64,000 bases of DNA from Bacteroidia bacterium. GTDB lineage: Bacteria > Bacteroidota > Bacteroidia > NS11-12g > UBA9320. This document shows, piece after piece, positions 25,682 to 34,352 of the stretch. Location of the stretch: positions 248,001-312,000 of the forward strand of contig JADLGN010000005.1 in NCBI GenBank assembly GCA_020849295.1, given 5' to 3'. Made by a program: the position numbers and the translations under genes. Position 1 is the stretch's first letter, and each line of letters opens with the position of its first letter. The notes below the pieces were generated by a model, which saw nothing but the letters and a program-made list of their open reading frames with translations, did not search any database and was not told the origin of the DNA.

Positions 25682-26911
25682 TTATTTATAGTTTTCTAAT
25701 ATTGACTGTGCTGCTAAATATCCTCCTGTCCAGGCTGCCTGAAAATTGTATCCACCAGTAAATGCGTCAATATTTAATACTTCTCCGGCAAAATACAAGT
25801 TTTTATGAATTTTACTTTGAAATGTTTTAAAATCAATTTCACTTAGCGAAACTCCTCCTGATGTTACAAATTCATCTTTATTAGTACTTTTACCCGTAAT
25901 TATAATTTTTGTTAAAAAAACAAATTCGGCAATATTTTCAAGAGTCTTATCTTTAACTTCCGATATTTTTTTATTGGCAATATCATAGAAATAACAATTA
26001 AGTATATTTTTCCATATTCTTAATGGTATTCCAATTCCTAAATTCTGTAAAACCTTGCTTCCATGGTTTTTCTTATGTAGTATAAGTAATTCCAGTATTT
26101 GATTTTTTGAAATACTTGCAGCCCAATTAATACACAAACTAAAGTTATAATTTTTTTCATAAAGTAATCTTGCTGCTATAGAACTTAGTTTTAATACAGC
26201 AGGACCACTAATACCTTTATGAGTCACAAGCATTGCTCCTGTTGATGAAATTTTTTCATCTGCTATAGTCAATAATACATTTTCAAGAGTTATACCTTCA
26301 AGATTTTTCAAAACTTCATCGTTTGATAAAAAACTGAATAGTGAAGGTATGGGGCTCACAATTGCATGATTTGTGTTTTGTTCAATTGTATTCATAAAGT
26401 TTTTGTTTCCACCACTGCATATTAGCAATTTTTCAGAATAAATAATTTCATTATCTGAGCATATTTTCCAATACTCAGCATATTCAAAACTGCTAACTTC
26501 AAAACATTTTTTAATTTCAATTCCCTTATCTAAAGTATTTTTCAATAAGCAATCAATTATAGTTTGCGAATTGTTTGACACAGGAAAAACTCTGCCATCT
26601 GATTCTGTTTTAAGAAATACTCCGTTTTGTGTAAACCAACTTATTGTATCTTCGGGCGAAAATTTGTAAAACGCCCCCAAAAGTTCTTTTTGCCCACGTG
26701 GATAATTTTTAGCAAATTCGCCAATGTCGCCACAACTGTGTGTAACATTGCATCTCCCGCCACCTGAAATTTTTACTTTCTGCAATACTTTAGTATCTTT
26801 TTCAAGGATTACAATTTCATTAGGTGGTAAAATATCTACAAGTTGAGCAGCACAAAAAAAACCGGCTGCTCCTCCCCCAATTATTGCTACTTTATATTTT
26901 TTATGTTTAAT
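25682..26911 (-). CDS. HI0933/BaiN-type FAD-dependent flavoprotein, apparent ATT start
   Basis: The frame encodes V-A-I-I-G-G-G-A-A-G-F-F, the Rossmann FAD-binding loop, at its N-terminus, then K-I-S-G-G-G-R-C-N-V-T, and ends with F-A-G-E-V-L-N-I-D-A-F-T-G-G-Y-N-F-Q-A-A-W. These are HI0933 family marks. There is no ATG, GTG or TTG between the upstream stop (26917-26915) and the Rossmann loop. The only plausible initiator is ATT 26911-26909, two codons after that stop. The first TTG (26785) would delete the FAD loop. The length from ATT is 409 residues, normal for the family. The substrate is unknown; relatives act as NAD(P)H-dependent oxidoreductases. Confidence 0.75.
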   Translation of the reverse strand: MKHKKYKVAIIGGGAAGFFCAAQLVDILPPNEIVILEKDTKVLQKVKISGGGRCNVTHSCGDIGEFAKNYPRGQKELLGAFYKFSPEDTISWFTQNGVFLKTESDGRVFPVSNNSQTIIDCLLKNTLDKGIEIKKCFEVSSFEYAEYWKICSDNEIIYSEKLLICSGGNKNFMNTIEQNTNHAIVSPIPSLFSFLSNDEVLKNLEGITLENVLLTIADEKISSTGAMLVTHKGISGPAVLKLSSIAARLLYEKNYNFSLCINWAASISKNQILELLILHKKNHGSKVLQNLGIGIPLRIWKNILNCYFYDIANKKISEVKDKTLENIAEFVFLTKIIITGKSTNKDEFVTSGGVSLSEIDFKTFQSKIHKNLYFAGEVLNIDAFTGGYNFQAAWTGGYLAAQSILENYK

Positions 26912-26914
26912 ATT

Positions 26915-27568
26915 TTAAAAAGTTAGAGATAGTTCCCAGCTAAAATTATGAATTTTTCCTTTATCATTTGTAGGACCCAGCCTTTTTCCATTGTGGTCAT
27001 GCATATTTAAGCCTCTGTTAATATTTGTAAGTCCTAATTTTACCATACTCTGTATGCCAAAAGATTTTTTATTATACTGATATCCTGCCACTACAAAAAA
27101 ATCCATACCATTCAAAGCAATATCACGAGCCGCCGGCGACAGTTGGAAATACGAATTGTAAACCCACGATTGTAATAATACAGAAGGCTGAATTCCGGCA
27201 AGCATACAATGTGTATTACTGTTTTTTATTAAATCTTTTATTATAATTTGGCTTAGGTCAATATATAATAAATTTATTTTTTGATATCCGGTATCACTTT
27301 TATTATTAAATCTTGCTCCTCTAATTGCAGGTGTAAACTCTGTTTGAAAATGAAAACCGTTTTTGAACTTATAGCGATAATACAATCCAAGAGAATATCC
27401 ACGTACAATATATGATTTAGTAAAAGCGTCGCCATTCAACATATTAATGCTTATACCGGCTTTTAGTCCGGCTTTGAATTTATCATCACCTACATAATTC
27501 TGAGATTTTGCTTTGTTAATTGCAAAAAATGATAAAATAACAAATAAAGAAATTTTAATATTAATCAA
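26915..27568 (-). CDS. PorT-like outer-membrane beta-barrel protein
   Basis: The frame is open from ATG 27652 inside hscA, but the signal peptide ([21 protein letters not shown], then Q) begins at TTG 27568, which overlaps the hscA stop. I therefore use TTG 27568, giving 217 residues. The mature part has alternating amphipathic strands ([26 protein letters not shown]) and a final aromatic strand S-W-E-L-S-L-T-F, typical of OMP_b-brl_2/PorT-like barrels. Translation is probably coupled to hscA. Function is unknown. Confidence 0.7.
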   Translation of the reverse strand: MINIKISLFVILSFFAINKAKSQNYVGDDKFKAGLKAGISINMLNGDAFTKSYIVRGYSLGLYYRYKFKNGFHFQTEFTPAIRGARFNNKSDTGYQKINLLYIDLSQIIIKDLIKNSNTHCMLAGIQPSVLLQSWVYNSYFQLSPAARDIALNGMDFFVVAGYQYNKKSFGIQSMVKLGLTNINRGLNMHDHNGKRLGPTNDKGKIHNFSWELSLTF

Positions 27569-29432
27569 TTTTTTTACCTTTAATAGCAAATGCAATTGCT
27601 TTATCCATGAGTCTTTCAGCAAATGGCTTTGTGAAATCGTTGAGTATGTCATGTGCTTTTAAAATTTCGTCTTTGCTTTCTGATTTTATTGAATTTTTTA
27701 ATTGTTCTACAAAATTATTTGTTTGCTCAATTTCATCATTACTAAGTTCATTTTTATTTTTCTCGATAAAACGCAAAGTTGTATAAATTAATTGTTCTGC
27801 TTCAGTTTGTGCTTCTGTAAGTGAACGATATTTAACATCTTCGCCGGCATGCAATAATGAATCAAGCAACATTTTTTCAAGTTCTTCATCGGTAAGACCA
27901 TATTGAGGTTTTACTTCAATTTTTTGCTCTACTGACGAGCGCAATTCTTTTGCTTTAACTTTCAAAATCCCATCTGCATCAAGCATAAATGATATTTCAA
28001 TTTTGGGCAAACCTGCCGGCATTGCAGGTATTCCGGTAAGATTAAACTCGCCAAGTTTTCTATTAAAACTCACATTATCGCGTTCTCCCTGAAAAATGCT
28101 TATCCTTAAATTTGATTGCCCATCTTTTGAAGTTGTATATTGCTTTGCAATGCTCTGCGGTATTTTTGCATTGCGTGGTATTATTACATCCATCAATCCT
28201 CCCATTGTTTCTATTCCAAGCGAAAGTGGCGTTACATCAAGCAATAAAATGTCTTTTCTGTTACCGGCAAGTATATCTGCTTCTATTGCTGCACCAAGTG
28301 CTACAGTTTCATCAGGGTTTAGTTTGTCGTGAAGTTCTTTCTTTTCAAAAAATTTTTTTATTTCATTTTTTACAAGTTTCACTCGGGTGCTGCCCCCTAC
28401 CATTATCACTTCATCAATATCTGAGTTTTTCAAGCCTGCATCATTCATTGCATTAAAACATGATTTTATTGTTTTGTCAACTATTGGTTTTATCAATTCT
28501 TCTAATTTTATCAATGATAATTCGAGTTTTGTTATTCTGCTATTAATTGAAATATCAATTGAAAAGTTTTCATGTTCACTTAAATATTTTTTAGCATTTT
28601 CAGCTTCAATTCTCAGTTTCTGCATATCAAAATTATTTATTTTTAAATTTTGATTATCAAAGAAATTTTCAATCCAATATTTTACTATTTCATGGTCAAA
28701 GTCATCACCTCCAAGGTTTGTATCTCCATTGGTTGATAATACTTCAAAAATACCTTCATTAATTTTCAAAATTGAAATATCAAAAGTTCCACCACCTAAA
28801 TCATATACTGCTACTGTTTGATTTTGGTTTTGTTCAATTCCAATTCCATAAGCAAGGCTGGCGGCAGTAGGTTCATTTATTATTCTCAAAACATCAAGTC
28901 CTGCAAGTTTTCCGGCATCGCGTGTTGCCTGACGCTGTGCATCATTAAAATAAGCTGGCACTGTAATTACAGCTTTTGATATTTTATTATTCAATTCTGT
29001 TTCGGCAATATTTTTTAGTTCTTTTAATATATAAGATGAAAGTTCAACAGGTGTATAATACCTACCTTCAACCTCTATTTTTACAAGACTATCATTATTG
29101 TCGTCTATTATTTTATATGATTTTGTTGTAATATTTTCTACAACATCTTTATATGATTTACCCATCAGTCTTTTTACTGAAAATATTGTATTTTGAGGCT
29201 CTTCAATTAGGTGTTTCTTTGCTTTATTGCCTACTATAGTTTGTTTATTTTTGCCAAGATATATAATAGATGGTACAAGTATATCATCAAAATTGGCTTT
29301 CAAAATTTTTGGTTTTTTTGTATTTGAATCAATAATTGCAATTAAGCTGTTGGTGGTGCCAAGATCAATTCCCACTATTACATCTTCTTGCTTGAATGAC
29401 CCATCTTTTATGTTTATCGGTATTAATGCCAT
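27561..29432 (-). CDS. hscA: Fe-S cluster assembly chaperone HscA (Hsp70)
   Basis: The protein has 623 residues. The Hsp70 ATPase domain has G-I-D-L-G-T-T-N-S at residues 21-29, D-L-G-G-G-T-F-D near residue 210 and G-G-S-T-R near residue 345. A short substrate-binding domain follows. The N-terminal extension ([11 protein letters not shown]) and the C-terminal [16 protein letters not shown] point to HscA rather than DnaK. HscA takes Fe-S clusters from the IscU scaffold. No hscB, iscU or ferredoxin lies next to it. It heads a minus-strand operon of five genes down to glsB. Confidence 0.85.
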   Translation of the reverse strand: MALIPINIKDGSFKQEDVIVGIDLGTTNSLIAIIDSNTKKPKILKANFDDILVPSIIYLGKNKQTIVGNKAKKHLIEEPQNTIFSVKRLMGKSYKDVVENITTKSYKIIDDNNDSLVKIEVEGRYYTPVELSSYILKELKNIAETELNNKISKAVITVPAYFNDAQRQATRDAGKLAGLDVLRIINEPTAASLAYGIGIEQNQNQTVAVYDLGGGTFDISILKINEGIFEVLSTNGDTNLGGDDFDHEIVKYWIENFFDNQNLKINNFDMQKLRIEAENAKKYLSEHENFSIDISINSRITKLELSLIKLEELIKPIVDKTIKSCFNAMNDAGLKNSDIDEVIMVGGSTRVKLVKNEIKKFFEKKELHDKLNPDETVALGAAIEADILAGNRKDILLLDVTPLSLGIETMGGLMDVIIPRNAKIPQSIAKQYTTSKDGQSNLRISIFQGERDNVSFNRKLGEFNLTGIPAMPAGLPKIEISFMLDADGILKVKAKELRSSVEQKIEVKPQYGLTDEELEKMLLDSLLHAGEDVKYRSLTEAQTEAEQLIYTTLRFIEKNKNELSNDEIEQTNNFVEQLKNSIKSESKDEILKAHDILNDFTKPFAERLMDKAIAFAIKGKKID

Positions 29433-29442
29433 TTTATTTTTG

Positions 29443-29450
29443 CAAAGATA
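29443..29450 (-). promoter_or_regulatory. -7 promoter box of the hscA operon
   Basis: TATCTTTG on the minus strand matches TAnnTTTG and ends 10 bases before the hscA ATG, giving a very short leader. No clear -33 element is seen. Confidence 0.4.
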
Positions 29451-29521
29451 ATTTTATTTAATTGTTGCTGTTTTAATAAAAAATGAAAGATATTTACCTA
29501 AAGCAACAATTATTTATCAAA

Positions 29522-29529
29522 TACGTTTG
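29522..29529 (+). promoter_or_regulatory. -7 promoter box of the TPR gene
   Basis: TACGTTTG matches TAnnTTTG and ends 15 bases before ATG 29545. It overlaps the upstream in-frame TTG (29527), which argues against that codon as start. Confidence 0.4.
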
Positions 29530-29544
29530 ATATTTGCAGTAAAA

Positions 29545-31347
29545 ATGAGAATTTTTGGACTTCTTTTAATTTTATTTTCATTTCAAGTATATAGCCAGGT
29601 AAGTGACGAAGAGTTGGCTGCTGAATTTTTAAATAACAGAGAATTTGAAAAAGCTTCAATTCTTTACGAAAAACTTCTCAAAAAAGACAATTCATCGCCA
29701 TATTATTACATTAATCTGCTTACATGTTACATAGAGCTAAAATATTGGAATGATGCAGAAAAAATGATAAAAAAACAGGTAAAACATTTTCCTGATAATT
29801 ATTTTTATAAAGTTGACCAAGGATACATTTTGCAAAAACAATTAAAAAATAATGAAGCCAGCGAAATTTATAACAACTTAATAGCCTCTCTCGAAAAAAA
29901 TAAAAATGGAACAGTACAACTTGCTACTGCATTTCTCCGTCGTGATTTGCCTGATTATGCAATATCAGCATATATTAAGGTTAGACAAATATTAAACAAT
30001 GAAAATATTTATTCAGAAAACCTGCTCGATTTGTTTGTTCTTACCGGAAGAAACAAAGAACTAATTGATGAATGTATAAAAAATCTGATAATCTCTGACA
30101 ATAACTTTGATAAAACTAAAGAATATTTTATAAAATTATTTGACAATATAACAGATGTTGAATATTTAAAACAAAAATGTATAGAAAGCATTTCTAAGCA
30201 TCCTGATAAAGTAATTTTTGATGATTTATTTATTTGGATTTTTATTCAAAATCGTGATTTTGCAGGAGCTTACAGACAAAGTATAGCTATTGATAAACGC
30301 GAAAAAGGCGAAGGTCGCCGATTAATTGAACTTGCACAAATTTGTTTATCAAATAATGATTTTGAAACTGCCGTAAAAAGTCTTAAATACATAATTTCAC
30401 TTGGAGAAAACGGCAGTTATTTTATTAGTGCAAATTATGGATTGCTCGAAACCAAATATAATGTAATAACTACCGGTTACAATGACAGTGCAAATTATGT
30501 AAATTCTTGTATTGTTGAATATAATCAATTTTTTACAAAATTTGGTAAAACTTCGCAAACTGCAAGAAGCATTAAACAACTTGCCGATTTGTATATGTAT
30601 TATCAATACGATTTGACTAAAGCTATTGCATTACTTGAAGAAATAAATACAATACCCGGTATTTCTGCAAGATTTGTTGCTGAAGCGAAATTACAACTTG
30701 GCGATGCATATCTTATAAGTGGTGATATTTGGGAAGCTCAGCTACTTTACAGCCAAGTTGATAAAGACTTTAAAGAAGACCCTCTCGGGCAAGAAGCCAA
30801 ATTCAGAAATGCTCGTCTTTCATACTTTAATGCAGATTTTGAATGGGCAAAGGAACAACTTGATATTCTTAAAACTGCCACTTCGCAGTTAATTTCGAAT
30901 GATGCTATTGAACTTGCATTGATGATACAAGAAAATACCGGTTTAGACAGTACAACTGATGCTCTTGAACAATTTGCAAAAGCCGATTTGTTGATTTATC
31001 AAAATAATTTAAATAAAGCTTTAGAAATTCTTAATATGTTTCCATTTCTTTTTCCAAAACACGATCTTGAAGATGATATTCTTTTTGCAAAAGCAAGGAT
31101 TATGGAAAAAAAGAAAGATTTTGCAATGGCTATAAAATTATATGAATCTGTAATAAATCTTTATGGTAGCGATATTCTTGCAGATAATGCCTTGATTAAT
31201 CTGGCAAGAATTTATGAATACAAATTAAAAGATAAGCTTAAAGCTAAAGAAACTTATGAAAAAATAATATTTGAATACAATAGCAGCCTTTTTTCTGTAG
31301 AAGCTCGCAAACGTCAAAAAATTCTAAGTGATGAGCTTGGAAGCTAA
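29545..31347 (+). CDS. Exported tetratricopeptide-repeat protein
   Basis: From ATG 29545 the protein has 600 residues. The signal peptide is MRIFGLLLILFSFQVYSQ. The rest is all-helical with many TPR-like pairs, such as N-N-R-E-F-E-K-A-S-I-L-Y-E-K-L-L near residue 30, and A-x-x-L-Y-x-x-V segments towards the end (A-M-A-I-K-L-Y-E-S-V-I). TPR arrays act as protein-binding scaffolds. The protein is probably periplasmic, and its partner is unknown. It is divergent from hscA and convergent with the T9SS gene that ends at 31380. Confidence 0.75.
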   Translation: MRIFGLLLILFSFQVYSQVSDEELAAEFLNNREFEKASILYEKLLKKDNSSPYYYINLLTCYIELKYWNDAEKMIKKQVKHFPDNYFYKVDQGYILQKQLKNNEASEIYNNLIASLEKNKNGTVQLATAFLRRDLPDYAISAYIKVRQILNNENIYSENLLDLFVLTGRNKELIDECIKNLIISDNNFDKTKEYFIKLFDNITDVEYLKQKCIESISKHPDKVIFDDLFIWIFIQNRDFAGAYRQSIAIDKREKGEGRRLIELAQICLSNNDFETAVKSLKYIISLGENGSYFISANYGLLETKYNVITTGYNDSANYVNSCIVEYNQFFTKFGKTSQTARSIKQLADLYMYYQYDLTKAIALLEEINTIPGISARFVAEAKLQLGDAYLISGDIWEAQLLYSQVDKDFKEDPLGQEAKFRNARLSYFNADFEWAKEQLDILKTATSQLISNDAIELALMIQENTGLDSTTDALEQFAKADLLIYQNNLNKALEILNMFPFLFPKHDLEDDILFAKARIMEKKKDFAMAIKLYESVINLYGSDILADNALINLARIYEYKLKDKLKAKETYEKIIFEYNSSLFSVEARKRQKILSDELGS

Positions 31348-31379
31348 AAGTCAAAAATAATATTGTTTATTAATAACTC

Positions 31380-34343
31380 TCACCTCAACAAATGCACCAT
31401 TCCGCTGTGAATTTCGTTTTGTAGGTCGTTTCTGCTGAGCCTAAGGTTAAAGAAATAAACTCCTTGTTCCGCTGTCTTGCCCGATATTGTTCCGTCCCAG
31501 GAGGTGTTGCCTTTATAGATTAATTGCCCCCAGCGATTAAAAATTTTAAGTTCGTAAGATATTATACCTATAACGCTTGGCTTAAAGACTTCGTTATTTC
31601 CATCTCCGTTTGGGCTGAAGGCATTGGGTATATAAACCAAAGGCTCGTAATTTATACATTCATAATTGCTGTAAACCTTTTTACCATTGTGTTCGGCTTG
31701 AATACGGTAGCATTTTCTGAGGTAACCAGATATAGTAAAATTTTCATCGCGATAGGGATTGAGCGGATTTGTTTGCTCTAATGCAAGATTTATTGCAAAG
31801 TCAGATGACGATTGAAGTATGAGATTTTGTTCTACTCCCATGCCTTGCGCTGCTTGATGTTCAATAATTGCAGCTTGGTTAAGCTTCAGGCGCTTTGTGG
31901 TGATATAATGAGGTTTTACTTCGTTAAGCGATTGTGTTAACTTACCACAACTGTCCACTGCTTTTACTTTGTAGTAAAATGCTTGTTCTCTGCAAAGCGA
32001 ATCAATATAATTTGTATTTTCGGTATTTGCAATTATTTTGTATGACGTGCCTCTTGCAGAGCGATAAACATTGTAGCTTACGGCTGCTTGATGGCTTTGC
32101 CATTCAATTCTCAAATTGTTTGATGTATCAAAAGAAGCCGAAACTATTGCAAGACTATCAGAGGGCAAAATGCCTTTGCTTACAAAAAACTGCACCGAAT
32201 CTGTACGAATAATGCAACCTGTATTACCATATAGCTTTTGTACTGCCCAGTAATGACCCGCTTTATAGAATGTATGGTAAATACTGGATGACAATATCGT
32301 ATGCCAAACAGATGAATCGCTAAAAAGGTATTCTTTTTTAGTTACGTTAAGCGAAACTGTGTCGGTAATGGCAGCCGTAAAAGGGACACAACCCTGTACT
32401 ACTGCTGTATTAAAGCCCGGCTTGGGTGCATCTACAACGCGAATGTATTGGTTTTTTACCAGTGTGCTGTCGCAATAGCCATTGCTGTAAAAAAGACTTA
32501 CGGTATAAACGCCCGTTTGGGTGTAAGTATGTGTTGGTTCTCTGTCGTAAGAAGTACTCCCATCTCCAAATGTCCACACATATTTTTCCTGTGTGCCTTG
32601 TTTTAATTCTTTGGCAGAGCTTTGGTTGATAAACTTTAAAGGTAAGTAACGGCAAATTACAGTATCCACAGCTTTGAAAGATGCTATGGGTTTGGGAGGG
32701 ATTCTTATATGAACTGTATCAATATACCATTCACCATAACCTTTACCTCTTGGGCTGTAACCGTGAACTTTAAAAGGATAATCGCCACTTTTAGTATAAA
32801 TTATTTCCGGCTCAAATCCAATTATAGTATCTGTTTTCCCTCTTTCTTTCATAAAATACCATGTAAAATCTTTCATTCCACCACTTAAATCAGACCTGTT
32901 TTGAAATGAAACTTTTGCTTCACATGAATAATCATTTTTTGAATCAAGCCTAACAAAATCATATAAGAAATGTGCGGGTTCTACCCTTACAGAATAGGAA
33001 CCACCATTTGTTTCAAAAGACTTGAATGATGATAAAAGTCCTTTAGGTTTGTTAGTTTCATTTAATATTAAAAATTTAATTCCATTCAAACCCCAAAAGT
33101 ATTTATTTATATAAAGTATTGTTAATAAACCAAATGGATTTATTGAGATAGTTGGTTCAATGCCATAATCTTGAGTTTTTTGATGAAGTTCTAATACTGT
33201 TTCTGGGTTGAACGAACTTTCTTTTCGGTATTTCCAAGCTTTTAATCTGTGAGTGAATTGAAAATTTCTTTTCCTTTCTATCGAATCAATTTTTTGTTCT
33301 GTTTCCATAAAATATAATATAGAATCATTTGGTGAAAAAACAAGATCATGAATTTTATAATACTTTCCATTGGGCGATTTGTTAATTATGCCATCAATTG
33401 GTTGTTGAAATTTTAGAATTTCTTTAGGAGTAGATAATATTTTACCATATACCGGGTCAATATCTACATAAAATAGACCACTGTAATTAATCAAATCTAT
33501 AGTGATTTGAGATGTATCAGTTCCTAAAACAGCTTCTAATGTAAAAAATAATTTATCTTGAGAAAAGTTTAATTTAACGAACTTAAATTGTATTCTGTAA
33601 TTCCTTTTATTAGGTTTAATAAAAATTGGCTCTTTAAAAAGAGTTGCAGGGTTTGGAAGCAATATGCTATCTTTTAATTTTAAATTTCCATCATATAAAT
33701 CTAAAATATATATTTTATCATCACAATAATCTCCACTGAATCCTGATAATATTCTATATTTATAATCTGACACCCTACTTATACTATAAATATGGTGTTT
33801 AGTATTTGATTTTTCAATAATTAATTTGTTTTTTTCTAATACCTCAATGCCATTAGAAGAAACTTTTATTTTCTGCAAATAAAAACCGTTTTTAAAATTC
33901 TTTAGTGTATCAAACAAATAACCATTTCGTTTTTTATAATTTTTATAATAACGCTCTATCTCAGAAAATCCTAAACCATATTGAAATGTATCGTAAAAAT
34001 TAATCAAATCATATATGCTGTCGTTTCGTTGAAAAAATGAACTTGATCTATAATATGGTACAAATACGATTGAATCTCCATTTTTGATAGTTTTACTTTT
34101 TGAAAAACATTTAACATTAAATACATTATGAAACATTAATGCGTTTCCATTACTTCTTGAAACTATAGCTCCAGCGCTACCATTATTAAAGAAATTTAAA
34201 TTATGTTGTTCAATTAATGTAGAATCTTTGAAATGAAAAATATTATCGCTACCAATACTCCAATAAGCACTAGTTTGTGAATAAATATTCTTACTAAAGC
34301 AAACAGAAAATATTATTATAATATTTCTAATTAATTTAACCAT
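31380..34343 (-). CDS. Secreted PKD-domain protein with T9SS type B (CHU_C) sorting domain
   Basis: The protein has 987 residues with a signal peptide (MVKLIRNIIIIFSVCF, cleavage near IYSQ). About 470 residues of a kelch/WD-like region follow. Next come PKD domains (Y-V-W-T-F-G-D-G-S-T-S-Y-D-R-E-P-T-H-T-Y, near residue 600) and a fibronectin-like segment (Y-N-V-Y-R-S-A-R). The tail is gliding-motility-type: I-P-N-A-F-S-P-N-G-D-G-N-N-E-V-F, I-F-N-R-W-G-Q and G-M-V-H-L-L-R. It is a large surface protein exported through the T9SS. It follows the beta-helix gene by 9 bases on the same strand, so expression may depend on the switchable gene upstream. Confidence 0.85.
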   Translation of the reverse strand: MVKLIRNIIIIFSVCFSKNIYSQTSAYWSIGSDNIFHFKDSTLIEQHNLNFFNNGSAGAIVSRSNGNALMFHNVFNVKCFSKSKTIKNGDSIVFVPYYRSSSFFQRNDSIYDLINFYDTFQYGLGFSEIERYYKNYKKRNGYLFDTLKNFKNGFYLQKIKVSSNGIEVLEKNKLIIEKSNTKHHIYSISRVSDYKYRILSGFSGDYCDDKIYILDLYDGNLKLKDSILLPNPATLFKEPIFIKPNKRNYRIQFKFVKLNFSQDKLFFTLEAVLGTDTSQITIDLINYSGLFYVDIDPVYGKILSTPKEILKFQQPIDGIINKSPNGKYYKIHDLVFSPNDSILYFMETEQKIDSIERKRNFQFTHRLKAWKYRKESSFNPETVLELHQKTQDYGIEPTISINPFGLLTILYINKYFWGLNGIKFLILNETNKPKGLLSSFKSFETNGGSYSVRVEPAHFLYDFVRLDSKNDYSCEAKVSFQNRSDLSGGMKDFTWYFMKERGKTDTIIGFEPEIIYTKSGDYPFKVHGYSPRGKGYGEWYIDTVHIRIPPKPIASFKAVDTVICRYLPLKFINQSSAKELKQGTQEKYVWTFGDGSTSYDREPTHTYTQTGVYTVSLFYSNGYCDSTLVKNQYIRVVDAPKPGFNTAVVQGCVPFTAAITDTVSLNVTKKEYLFSDSSVWHTILSSSIYHTFYKAGHYWAVQKLYGNTGCIIRTDSVQFFVSKGILPSDSLAIVSASFDTSNNLRIEWQSHQAAVSYNVYRSARGTSYKIIANTENTNYIDSLCREQAFYYKVKAVDSCGKLTQSLNEVKPHYITTKRLKLNQAAIIEHQAAQGMGVEQNLILQSSSDFAINLALEQTNPLNPYRDENFTISGYLRKCYRIQAEHNGKKVYSNYECINYEPLVYIPNAFSPNGDGNNEVFKPSVIGIISYELKIFNRWGQLIYKGNTSWDGTISGKTAEQGVYFFNLRLSRNDLQNEIHSGMVHLLR

Positions 34344-34352
34344 TTAACTATT

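Noticed and set aside
27569..27652. Start of the OMP gene at ATG 27652 inside hscA
   Set aside because: This would add 28 residues before the signal peptide. TTG 27568, overlapping the hscA stop, puts the signal peptide at the N-terminus.
24061..29432. Plus-strand frames opposite hscA (for example 28112-28456)
   Set aside because: They are fully contained in the conserved Hsp70 coding region and have no recognisable protein features.
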